From Acrocarpospora phusangensis (lineage in GTDB: Bacteria; Actinomycetota; Actinomycetes; Streptosporangiales; Streptosporangiaceae), in the NCBI RefSeq assembly GCF_016862995.1, contig NZ_BOOA01000028.1, positions 1 to 64,000 on the forward strand: 64,000 nt of DNA, written 5' to 3'. The notes under the pieces are model-generated. The model did no database searches. It was not told the DNA's origin and saw only the letters and a list, made by a program, of their open reading frames with translations. The translations under genes and the position numbers were made by a program. Positions 27,988 through 35,576 of this stretch are shown piece after piece; within the stretch, counting starts at the first letter, position 1; each line of letters opens with the position of its first letter.

Positions 27988-28905
27988 GTGCTCGTGTCAG
28001 ACGCTCAGCCGGTGATCTTCGTAGGAGGCCTCGGGCGCAGCGGCACCACGCTGCTGGAGCGCCTCCTCGGAGAGCTTCCCGGGGTCGCGCCGCTCGGTGA
28101 GGTCGTGCACCTGTGGCGGCGCGGCGTGCAGGCCGACGAACCGTGCGGCTGCCGCCAGCCGTTCGCGCAGTGCCCGTTCTGGCACAAGGTGGGCGAGCGC
28201 GCCTTCGGCGGCTGGCGGCCCGCCAAGGCGGAGCGGCTCCAGGAGCTGCGCGTCAAGGTGGACCGCACCCGGCGCGTCCCGGTGTTCGCGCTCGGCCTCA
28301 TCAGCCGCGAGGCCCAGCTGACCGAGTATGTCGCGTCGTACCACCGGATCTACGCCGCCGCCGCCGAGATCGTGAACGGGCGGGTGGTGGTGGACTCCAG
28401 CAAACACGCCTCGCTCGCGTACTGCCTGTCGGCGATCATGGATCTGCAGGTCGTGCACGTGGTGCGCGACCCGCGGGCCGTGGCCGCGTCCTGGCGCAAG
28501 CGGGTGGCCCGCCCGGAGGACGGCGCCCCCATGGCGCGCTGGACGCCCGTCAGGACCGCCCTGCACTGGCTGGTCCAGAACCTCGCCTTCGAGATGCTCC
28601 GGGTCAAGGGCGTGCCCGTGCTGCGGGTGCACTACGAGGACCTGGTCGAGGAGCCGACGCGGACGCTGCGCCGCCTCGCCGACCGTCTCGACCTGGCGTA
28701 CGGGGAAGGCGACCTCGACTTCATCACCGGCCACGAGGCCCGGCTCGGCGTCGCCCACACCGTCTCCGGCAACCCGATGCGCTTCGCCGTCGGCCGGATC
28801 AGGTTCCGCGAGAACCACGCCCACCTGCCCCTCCCGCACCGCTGGGCGGTCACCCTGATCACCCTCCCCTTCCTCCTCCGGTACGGCTACCGCCTCACCT
28901 ACTAG
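27988..28905 (+). CDS. Sulfotransferase family protein 1
   Basis: PAPS-dependent sulfotransferase of about 305 aa. The 5'-phosphosulfate loop is GGLGRSGTTLLERLL at the N-terminus; the 3'-phosphate site is VVHVVRDPRAVAASWRK; VVVDSSKHA lies between. A three-Cys stretch (CGCRQPFAQCPFW, about 50-62) is unusual and may bind metal or form disulfides. The acceptor is unknown. GTG 27988 and GTG 27994 are both possible. It follows cysN after an 85-bp spacer and precedes two glycosyltransferases, so a carbohydrate acceptor is most likely. Confidence 0.88.
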   Translation: MLVSDAQPVIFVGGLGRSGTTLLERLLGELPGVAPLGEVVHLWRRGVQADEPCGCRQPFAQCPFWHKVGERAFGGWRPAKAERLQELRVKVDRTRRVPVFALGLISREAQLTEYVASYHRIYAAAAEIVNGRVVVDSSKHASLAYCLSAIMDLQVVHVVRDPRAVAASWRKRVARPEDGAPMARWTPVRTALHWLVQNLAFEMLRVKGVPVLRVHYEDLVEEPTRTLRRLADRLDLAYGEGDLDFITGHEARLGVAHTVSGNPMRFAVGRIRFRENHAHLPLPHRWAVTLITLPFLLRYGYRLTY

Positions 28906-28937
28906 TCCTCGCCCATGAGTTTCGCAAGGAGAGTTCG

Positions 28938-29840
28938 ATGAACCCGTCCGTCGGCGTTGTCATCCCCACGCGCGGCGACCGGCCGGGCCCGCTGCGCGCC
29001 GCGCTCGAAGGCGTGCTCGGCCAGGACTACCCGCGGCCCGCCCAGGTCGTGGTCGCGGTGGACGGCGGCGACCCGATCGACGTCGCCGAACAGATCGCCG
29101 ACGCCGTCGCCGCCACCCGCGGCCGGGTCCGGGTGCTGCCCAACCGGCTCACCCCCGGCCTGCCCGGCGCGCGCAACACCGGCATCGCCGCCCTCGGCAC
29201 CGACCTGATCGCCTTCTGCGACGACGACGACGTCTGGCTGCCCGGCAAGCTCACCGCCCAGGTCGCCCGCCTCGGCGCCGCCGACTTCGCCTCCTGCGCC
29301 ATCGAGGTCGAGTACGGCTCCCGCCGCGTCCCCCGTACGGCGGGGCGCTCCGAGGTGACCGTGGCCGACCTGGTCAGGTCGCGGATGATGATGGTGCACT
29401 CCTCCACGTTCCTGTTCCGGCGCGGCGCGCTGTGGGTGGACGAGAGCGCCCCCGGCGGCCAGAACGAGGACTGGGACCTGGCCCTGCGCGCCGCCCGCCG
29501 CCAGCCCATCGTGTTCGTGGACGAGCCCCTGGTCCGGGTCCGCTGGGGGGCTTCGCAGTACGTCACCCGGTGGGCGGACCGGATCGCCGGGCTGGAGTGG
29601 ATGCTGGCCAGGCATCCCGAGCTGGCCGCCGATCCGCGCGGTTCCGCCCGCGTCTACGGGCAGCTGGCGTTCCACCACGCGGCGCTTGGGCATCGCCGGG
29701 AGGCCGGACGGTGGGCGCTGCGCGCCTTCGCGGCCCGGCGTGGCGAGCCGCGCGCGCCGATCGCGCTGGCCGTGGCCATCGGGCTGGTGTCCGCGCACGC
29801 GGTGCTGGCCGCGCTGCACACCCGTGGACACGGCATCTGA
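28938..29840 (+). CDS. Glycosyltransferase family 2
   Basis: 300-aa GT-A fold glycosyltransferase. It begins VGVVIPTRGDRPGPLRAALEG, has the nucleotide-sugar Asp in VVVAVDGGDP, PGLPGARNTGIA, and the DxD region FCDDDDVWLPGK. An acidic catalytic motif GGQNEDWDLALRA follows. ATG 28938 has AAGGAGAG upstream. The stop overlaps the next gene's ATG by one base. It should add a sugar to the lipid-linked chain; donor and linkage are not deducible. Confidence 0.9.
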   Translation: MNPSVGVVIPTRGDRPGPLRAALEGVLGQDYPRPAQVVVAVDGGDPIDVAEQIADAVAATRGRVRVLPNRLTPGLPGARNTGIAALGTDLIAFCDDDDVWLPGKLTAQVARLGAADFASCAIEVEYGSRRVPRTAGRSEVTVADLVRSRMMMVHSSTFLFRRGALWVDESAPGGQNEDWDLALRAARRQPIVFVDEPLVRVRWGASQYVTRWADRIAGLEWMLARHPELAADPRGSARVYGQLAFHHAALGHRREAGRWALRAFAARRGEPRAPIALAVAIGLVSAHAVLAALHTRGHGI

Positions 29841-30667
29841 TGGGGAAGAAGGCGTCCCTGCTCGCCGTACCCCCGCAACGGCTCGCGCCGGAACCGCGCG
29901 CACGGCGGCGACGGCGGGTGTCCGTAGCCGGGATCGAAGTGGACCGGCTGACCGAGATCCAGGTCGTCGACCGGGTCGTCGGGGCCGTGCGGCGCGGGCG
30001 CGGCGGGCATGTGATCACCCCGAACGTGGACATCTGCCGGGCGTGCTCGCGGGACGACGACCTGCGGGCCCTGGTGTTGAAAGCCGATCTCGCGGTGGCC
30101 GACGGCATGCCGCTGGTGTGGGCCGCCCGCATGCTCGGACGGCCGGTGCCGGCGCGGATCACCGGAGCCGACCTGATCTGGTCCCTGTCGGAGGCGGCCG
30201 CGTTCTACCGGATCCCCGTCTACCTGCTCGGCGGCCCGCCGGGCGTCGCCGACCGCGCCGCCATCGCCCTCTGCGACCGCTACCCCGGCCTGATCGTCGC
30301 CGGCGTGGACGCGCCCCCGACCGGCTTCGAGACCGACCCCGAGCGGTTCGACCAGGTCCGCCGCGCCCTCCTCGACGCCGCCCCCCGGCTCGTCTTCGTC
30401 GGCCTCGGCTTCCCCAAACAGGACCTCCTGATCGAACGCCTCCGCGCCGACCTCCCCGAAACCTGGTTCATCGGCTGCGGCTCCGCCATCGCCTTCGCCG
30501 CCGGCTCCGTACGGCGTGCGCCCCACTGGATGCGCGACCACGGCCTCGAATGGCTCTACCGCCTCACCACCGAACCCAGCCGCCTGGCCCGCCGCTACCT
30601 GATCGACGACCTCCCCTTCGCCCTCCGCCTGCTCCTGGTGTGTTTCGTACGACGCCTGTTCACCTGA
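29840..30667 (+). CDS. WecG/TagA/CpsF-family glycosyltransferase
   Basis: 275-aa GT26-type enzyme. Diagnostic stretches are HVITPNVDICRAC, DLAVADGMPLVWAARMLG, RITGADLIW, YLLGGPPGVA, RLVFVGLGFPKQDLLI and IGCGSAIAFAAG, then HWMRDHGLEWLYRL with the C-terminal basic appendage that docks to the membrane. Family members add the second sugar (ManNAc-type) to a prenyl-linked first sugar, which fits the priming transferase at 23502. Translationally coupled to the GT2 gene (TGATG). Confidence 0.9.
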   Translation: MGKKASLLAVPPQRLAPEPRARRRRRVSVAGIEVDRLTEIQVVDRVVGAVRRGRGGHVITPNVDICRACSRDDDLRALVLKADLAVADGMPLVWAARMLGRPVPARITGADLIWSLSEAAAFYRIPVYLLGGPPGVADRAAIALCDRYPGLIVAGVDAPPTGFETDPERFDQVRRALLDAAPRLVFVGLGFPKQDLLIERLRADLPETWFIGCGSAIAFAAGSVRRAPHWMRDHGLEWLYRLTTEPSRLARRYLIDDLPFALRLLLVCFVRRLFT

Positions 30668-30865
30668 GTCAGGGACGAGCGAGGAAGGCTCGGACGTCGG
30701 CGGCCAGGGAGGTCAGTTGCTGCCCGGCTTCGATCCAGGTGGTCGATGAACTGCCTGTTGGTGAACCGGAGGACGGGGTCTGGGTCTCGGGAGCAGCGGA
30801 CGGTCACCTCGGGGTGTTCGTGATCTTCGTCGCCCACGTGAGCAGGATAGTTCGAGACCGGGCGT
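30668..30865 (-). pseudogene. Possible decayed small gene (DUF397-like fragment)
   Basis: In this spacer the minus strand encodes VTVRCSRDPDPVLRFTNRQF, which resembles the end of DUF397 proteins. A one-base shift then gives TWIEAGQQLTSLAADVRAFL before a stop. No start or RBS is evident, so I read it as a remnant between the two convergent halves of the glycan locus. It may equally be non-coding. Confidence 0.2.
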
Positions 30866-31738
30866 TCAGCCGACGAGGGTGGTGACTCTGGAGGCGTCTT
30901 CGGGGGAGAGGCGGGTTCGGGTGGCGGCGGTGGCGCTGTCGGTGCGGCGGAACGCCGTACGGGAGAGGCCGGACCAGGTGAAGGGGCGGTCGGTGGCGGG
31001 GCCGGTGCAGGCGTGGCGGATGAGGTGGGCGGAGCGGTCCGTCCAGGTGAGGCCGGACCAGGAGTAGAGGTCGCGGAAGCCGTAGAGGGGGTCGGCGGCG
31101 AGGGATTCGTAGCTGACGACGCGGATGTTCGGGTGGGTGAGGGCGTCGGTGAAGTCGCGGGCCGCGCGCCAGAGGGCGGCGGCTTTGGCGAGGCGGTCGG
31201 TGGAGCCGACGTGTTCGCGCAGCGTGAGCAGGTGGGGGTGGTCGCGGACGAGCAGGGGTTGTTCGAGGAGTTCGTGGAAGTAGACCGTCCAGCCGAGGTA
31301 CTGCCAGCTGCCGACGAACGGGACCGGGTTCCGGGTCAGGATGATGACGCGGCAGTTCAGGCGGGTGGCGAACCAGGCTGCGGAGAACAGGGCGAAGGGG
31401 TCGTCCAGGAGGGCGCGGCGGCCGAGGAGGCAGCCGAGGGTGAACGCGGTGCCGTGTTTGAGCAGCCGGGCCAGGGAGCCGGGGCGGTGGTTGCGGCGGA
31501 GTTCGGCCAGGAAGCGGTAGCGCAGGGCGGTCGTGTCGGTGAACGCGGGGAGCCAGTCGGGCTCGTTGTCTTCGCAGATGTACTGGAAACGGGCGGGGGG
31601 TGGGGCGTTGAGGACGCCGGGGTAGCGGCGTTCGGGGTTGAGGGGCTCGTTGACGTAGACGAGTTCGCCGGAATGGCAGAGCATGCGGCCGGTCCAGCTG
31701 GTGCCGCTGCGGGGGAGGCCGGTGACGAGGATGGTCAT
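30866..31738 (-). CDS. Sulfotransferase family protein 2
   Basis: 290-aa sulfotransferase. The PAPS 5'-phosphosulfate loop is ILVTGLPRSGTSWTGRML and the 3'-phosphate site is VIILTRNPVPFVGSWQYLGW. It has little similarity to the other two sulfotransferases here beyond these motifs, so it probably has a different acceptor. Its ATG overlaps the stop of the flippase gene (ATGA), placing it last in the minus-strand operon that starts at 38313. Confidence 0.85.
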   Translation of the reverse strand: MTILVTGLPRSGTSWTGRMLCHSGELVYVNEPLNPERRYPGVLNAPPPARFQYICEDNEPDWLPAFTDTTALRYRFLAELRRNHRPGSLARLLKHGTAFTLGCLLGRRALLDDPFALFSAAWFATRLNCRVIILTRNPVPFVGSWQYLGWTVYFHELLEQPLLVRDHPHLLTLREHVGSTDRLAKAAALWRAARDFTDALTHPNIRVVSYESLAADPLYGFRDLYSWSGLTWTDRSAHLIRHACTGPATDRPFTWSGLSRTAFRRTDSATAATRTRLSPEDASRVTTLVG

Positions 31739-33354
31739 ATCGCGATCCTGGGGCGGAAGGTGTGCACTTGGATCAGGGGAAGGATGTTCTTCACCAGGAC
31801 GCCGGCGGACCAGCCGAGGGCCGCGCCGAGGGCGCCGAGGGCCGGGACCAGGAGCAGGTCCAGGGCGATGGTGACGGTGACGGCGACGATGACGTTGACG
31901 AGGCTCGCGGTGGTACGGCCGGAGGCGATGAGGAGCACGTCGACCATGCCGCAGGCGGTGGCGATCATCATCGTGGCGGAGAGGATCAGGGCGATGTCCA
32001 CAGCCTGGGGATAACTCGGGCCGAAGAGGGCGAGCAGCCAGGGGGCGAAGACGGCGTAGCCGATCCAGATCGGCCAGGTGAGGGCGACGAGGGTTCTCGT
32101 GGTCTGGCGGTAGAGGCGTTTCGCTTCCGCGTGGTTGTTGGTGGTGATGGCTTGGATCAGGCGGGGTTGGGTGGCTTGGGCGAGGCCCTGGTTGGCCAGT
32201 TGGCCGAGGATTTTGAAGCGGGTGGCGGCGGTGTACATGGCGGCTTCGGCGGGGCCCGCCAGGAACGCGACCACGACGATGTCCAGTCGTTGGAACACGG
32301 CTTGAATCGCGGCGGCCACGGACCGGGGGCCGGTGTATCGCCAGAACTCACCCCATCCCGTCCTTCCAAACGAATCCCTCGAAACTCTCAGCCCCGCGAG
32401 CACCAGAACAGGCAACGACGGCAACGCCCACGCAAGTAGCAGAACCGGCACCGACGCGTCGGCCAACAACGCACCCCCCACCAACACAAGCTGGCCAACC
32501 GGCTGCACCAACCCCGCCAAAATCAACGTTCCCCGCATATTCCCCCGCCCTCTGGTGGCCGCCACCAACACATCCGCCACCACCACAACCGGCAGAACCA
32601 CCCCCAGAACCCGACTCTCCACTGACCCCCAAACCAACCCCCCACCCACCAACACCGAAAGCACCAAAACCGGCCCAACAGCCACCCAAACCAACCGTGG
32701 CTGCTCTCCCACCCACCCACCCTTCGATTGCCCCCGGGGCTCCGCCCCGCCCCCCAACCCCAGCCCCCCGGGCTCCGCCCGGCCCACGACCCGCCGCCCT
32801 TCGGGCTCCGCCTGACCCTCCCACTCACGCCTTGCGAGTTCCGCCTGACCCTCCCACTCACGCCTTGCGAGTTCCGCCTGGCGCACGAGGCGCTTCTCGT
32901 CGTGCACCCAGGGCTGCGCGTCGCTGGTCTGGTTGAGGGTCTGGAGCCCTTCTTCACCACTCCCGAGTGCCGAGAGCTTCACCCAATCGCTACTGCGGGG
33001 TGTCTTCCCCCCGTTCACTTCCTCGCGTTTCAGGGACGTTGCTTCTGCTCCCTCGGGCGTGGCTGTCCGTGAGGAGCCCTGTTGGAGGGCTCGGACCGGG
33101 TCGGCCGTCGGATGAGGGTGGGGCTCTGTTTCGGGTTGGCGGGCGCGGAAGTAGATGAGGCCGTTGCCGGTGTCTAGGCGGAGGATGCCGGTGAGCATCA
33201 GGGCCAGGGCGGTGGTGGTGAAGAAGGTGCCGGCTGTGGTGGGGGGGAGGGAGCGGGTGATGAGGAGGACCAGGAGGAATTGGGAGAGGGCGGTGGTGGT
33301 GGCGGTGGTTAGGCCGGATAGGGAGCCGGGGGGGAGTTTGGGGAGTTTGGGCAT
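31735..33354 (-). CDS. Wzx-type polysaccharide flippase with repeat-rich insertion
   Basis: 539-aa MATE/PST-family membrane protein predicted to flip lipid-linked glycan across the membrane. Two helices at the N-terminus (ALSQFLLVLLITRSL and FFTTTALALMLTGIL) are followed by about 145 hydrophilic residues (about 73-218) that break the usual fold, then the remaining roughly ten helices (from LVWVAVGPVLVLSVLVGGGL). The insert contains tandem LARREWEGQAE units, and family members of about 400-430 aa lack it. The reading frame is intact on both sides, and coupling to the downstream sulfotransferase (ATGA) argues that the gene is expressed. The insert would lie in the loop between helices 2 and 3. 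Confidence 0.85.
   Translation of the reverse strand: MPKLPKLPPGSLSGLTTATTTALSQFLLVLLITRSLPPTTAGTFFTTTALALMLTGILRLDTGNGLIYFRARQPETEPHPHPTADPVRALQQGSSRTATPEGAEATSLKREEVNGGKTPRSSDWVKLSALGSGEEGLQTLNQTSDAQPWVHDEKRLVRQAELARREWEGQAELARREWEGQAEPEGRRVVGRAEPGGLGLGGGAEPRGQSKGGWVGEQPRLVWVAVGPVLVLSVLVGGGLVWGSVESRVLGVVLPVVVVADVLVAATRGRGNMRGTLILAGLVQPVGQLVLVGGALLADASVPVLLLAWALPSLPVLVLAGLRVSRDSFGRTGWGEFWRYTGPRSVAAAIQAVFQRLDIVVVAFLAGPAEAAMYTAATRFKILGQLANQGLAQATQPRLIQAITTNNHAEAKRLYRQTTRTLVALTWPIWIGYAVFAPWLLALFGPSYPQAVDIALILSATMMIATACGMVDVLLIASGRTTASLVNVIVAVTVTIALDLLLVPALGALGAALGWSAGVLVKNILPLIQVHTFRPRIAI
32705..32782. repeat. Fragment of the dispersed repeat plus GGGGCTCCGCCCC palindromes
   Basis: TCTCCCACCCACCCACCCTT (32705-32724) matches the start of the dispersed 72-bp repeat. 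The palindromes GGGGCTCCGCCCC (32736-32748) and CCGGGCTCCGCCCGG (32768-32782) follow. All lie inside the flippase gene at one end of its insertion. Confidence 0.6.
32807..32872 (-). repeat. 33-bp tandem repeat, two copies, in flippase gene
   Basis: Two identical 33-bp units (32807-32839 and 32840-32872) begin TCCGCCTGACCCTCCCACTC and encode LARREWEGQAE on the minus strand. A partial third unit follows. The unit is a multiple of three, so copy-number change keeps the frame. Confidence 0.85.
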
Positions 33355-33357
33355 GGG

Positions 33358-34209
33358 TTAGCGGCGCCAGGAGGGGGTGGTGCCTAGCCAGGGCTGGAGG
33401 AGGACGTCCCAGGGGAGGAAGTGTTCGGAGAGGCGGTGGCGGAGGTGCGGGGGCATTTCGGGGCGGGGGCGGGGGTTGTGGCGGTCGAAGATGGGGTCGG
33501 TGAGGCGGGGGAGGCCGAGGAATTCGAGGATGCGGTCGTAGGTGGGTTCGGGGTCGGTGAAGAAGGTGCCGCTGTCGAGGACGAGGACGCGGTCGCGGCC
33601 GACCAGGAGGTCCAGGGGGGCCAGTTGTTCGGCGTAGCGGCCGCGGGAGACGTAGGCGTGGTGGCGGTGGGCGTGGCTTACGTATGAGGGGTCTTGTTTG
33701 AGGTTTTCGGCGGCGCCGGCGAGGCGTTCTTCCTCCAGGTCGAGGGCTCGCTCGAAGGAGGTCTCTGTTTCGAAGCCCCGGGCCAGTTCGTGGGCGAAGG
33801 CGGAGTAGGCGCGTTCGACCGGGTCGCGGACGAGGACGATCAGTTTTACGCCGGGGAGGTCCCAGGCGATCCGAGAAACCGCCAACGGGTGGAACAAGTA
33901 ATAGGGGGACGACTCGAAGGCCAAGGGGCGGTGGCCGTAGCGGTATTCGAGGCGGGCGGCGGTGGCGCGTAGCGGAAAATGGGCTCGATACCAGGACAGG
34001 CCTCGGTCGTAGGCCATGTCGAAGAAATGCACACCCTTGCGGAGCACGGGTTTCAGCATCAGAGGATGTTGCGACAGGGCGCGGTACAGCGATGTGGTGC
34101 CGCAGCGCTGGGCGCCGACGATCAGGAACGACGGGAGCATGCGGCCGCTCCCGGTCAGCCTCCCCGCGGTGATCGAAACCGCGTGAGCAGTGGTCTTCAG
34201 GGCGCTCAC
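33358..34209 (-). CDS. Sulfotransferase family protein 3
   Basis: 283-aa heparan/N-deacetylase-type sulfotransferase. The PAPS loop is FLIVGAQRCGTTSLYRAL, followed by KGVHFFD; the 3'-phosphate motif is KLIVLVRDPVERAYSAFAHE. This is the class that usually sulfates carbohydrates, which fits the neighbourhood. GTG 34209 overlaps the stop of the upstream APH-like gene (GTGA), and the flippase begins 3 bases after its stop. Confidence 0.9.
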   Translation of the reverse strand: MSALKTTAHAVSITAGRLTGSGRMLPSFLIVGAQRCGTTSLYRALSQHPLMLKPVLRKGVHFFDMAYDRGLSWYRAHFPLRATAARLEYRYGHRPLAFESSPYYLFHPLAVSRIAWDLPGVKLIVLVRDPVERAYSAFAHELARGFETETSFERALDLEEERLAGAAENLKQDPSYVSHAHRHHAYVSRGRYAEQLAPLDLLVGRDRVLVLDSGTFFTDPEPTYDRILEFLGLPRLTDPIFDRHNPRPRPEMPPHLRHRLSEHFLPWDVLLQPWLGTTPSWRR

Positions 34210-35576
34210 GGCAACACCTCCAGATGATCGAGAACGGGATTGAGCCAGTCAGAGGCGGGACCGAGCGGTTCGTGGTCGTCTCGGCGATGGCGGTCGGCCA
34301 GCGTCATCAGGTAGTGCGCGGCGGTCAGCCGAGCCTCCGCGAACGACAACCCGAACGGCTCCAGAATCCGCCCGGCCCTGCTGACACACGCCTGCGCCGC
34401 CTGACCGGGCCGCATCCGCCGCAACGCCCCATGAAAGAAGTGATGCAACGCGTCGAACCCGATCGGCACCCCAACCTCGAACCGCTCCCAGTCCCACACC
34501 AGCAACTCGCCGTCCCCACCCGCACAGACATTCCACGGCGAGAAATCCCCATGCCACGCCCCCGCCGGATCCAGTCCCGCGATTTCACTCACCGCCGCCG
34601 CCAGCAACTCCGCCCCAACCTTCCTCCGCCCACCCAGACCCCCCGGCGCCCAAGCCCCACCCCCGAACGGCAACCGCGCCCACCGCCCACCAGAGGGCCG
34701 AGCGAAAGAGGCGAAACCTGCCCCCTGCCCGAAGCCATGGGTGCCCGCCGACGAGGTCGGCCCGCCTGACCGTGTGGGGTTGATCCCGTGCGGGAGTCCG
34801 TGGGTGTTGGGCGACGAGGTCGGCCCGCTTGGGTATGCGGAGCTGGGTTCCTGCCCGAAGTCATGGGTGCTCGCCGACGAGGTCGGCCCGCTTGACCGTG
34901 TGGAGTTGGCTCCGTGCGGGAGCCCGTGGATGTCTGGGGACAAGGTTGGCCCGCTTGAGTATGCGGAGCTTGGTTCCTGTACGAAGCCGTGGGCGATCGG
35001 CGATTGGCCGGAGGGCGGCGCGATGGGGGATGCGAAGCCGGTCTCGCGTGGGACGTCGTCGATTGGCGTGGGAGACGGCGGATCGCTCCTGCGGTGGGTG
35101 CCGTTGGTTGGTAAGGGGGAGAGGAGGAGGACGTCTAAGTCTCGCCAGGTGCCGAAATGTAGGACGGTGGGTGGGGTTACGACCTTGAGGGGGCGGTCGT
35201 GGAGCATGCGGAGGGTGGCTGCTTCGTGGTGGACGAGGGCGCTTGTTCGGGGGTTGTCGCCGATTTTGACGAAGCCGAGGAGTCCGTCCGATCCGTACGC
35301 CTCCAGGATTGGTTTGCGGTTGGCTCGCCGGGCCGGGCGGACGTGGAGCACGGTGTGGATGGGTTGGCCGAGTATGTCGCTCAGGTACGTTTCGATCGTG
35401 TCGGGGCCGTCTCCGACCAGTACTCGACCACCGACGTGCCAGCGCGCACGAGGCACCAGCCGCCGGGGCACGAGCCGATGCGGGAGCAGGGTGCGGGCCG
35501 AGGTCCGGGACGACGGCGGGAACAGCATGGGGATCACCTCGTCGAGATAGCGCAGGCGGAGGTCGGCGTCGCTCAT
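34206..35576 (-). CDS. APH/ChoK-like phosphotransferase with minisatellite insertion
   Basis: 456-aa aminoglycoside-phosphotransferase-fold protein. N-lobe Lys is in GFVKIGDN (about 101-108), the catalytic loop is WHGDFSPWNV (341-350), and the metal motif is VWDWERF. Between the lobes, residues of about 180-300 are a Pro/Ser/Gly/His-rich insertion made of about 21-residue repeats (SGPTSSxxTHGFGQ and SGPTSSPNTHGLPHG alternate). Such kinases phosphorylate small molecules or sugars; in a glycan operon a sugar kinase is plausible but unproved. ATG 35576 overlaps the ligase stop (ATGA), preferred over an ATG five codons upstream. Confidence 0.75.
   Translation of the reverse strand: MSDADLRLRYLDEVIPMLFPPSSRTSARTLLPHRLVPRRLVPRARWHVGGRVLVGDGPDTIETYLSDILGQPIHTVLHVRPARRANRKPILEAYGSDGLLGFVKIGDNPRTSALVHHEAATLRMLHDRPLKVVTPPTVLHFGTWRDLDVLLLSPLPTNGTHRRSDPPSPTPIDDVPRETGFASPIAPPSGQSPIAHGFVQEPSSAYSSGPTLSPDIHGLPHGANSTRSSGPTSSASTHDFGQEPSSAYPSGPTSSPNTHGLPHGINPTRSGGPTSSAGTHGFGQGAGFASFARPSGGRWARLPFGGGAWAPGGLGGRRKVGAELLAAAVSEIAGLDPAGAWHGDFSPWNVCAGGDGELLVWDWERFEVGVPIGFDALHHFFHGALRRMRPGQAAQACVSRAGRILEPFGLSFAEARLTAAHYLMTLADRHRRDDHEPLGPASDWLNPVLDHLEVLP
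34741..34992 (-). repeat. 63-bp minisatellite, four copies
   Basis: GACGAGGTCGGCCCGC recurs at 34750, 34813 and 34876, and as GACAAGGTTGGCCCGC at 34939, exactly 63 bp apart. Alternate units are more alike, giving a 126-bp higher period (CTGCCCGAAG at 34725 and 34851, CTGTACGAAG at 34977). All units are translated in the APH-like gene. Confidence 0.85.

Noticed and set aside
32736-34992. CRISPR array in the repeat-rich glycan genes
   Set aside because: Repeats are contiguous, in frame and translated, without unique spacers; no cas genes are present.
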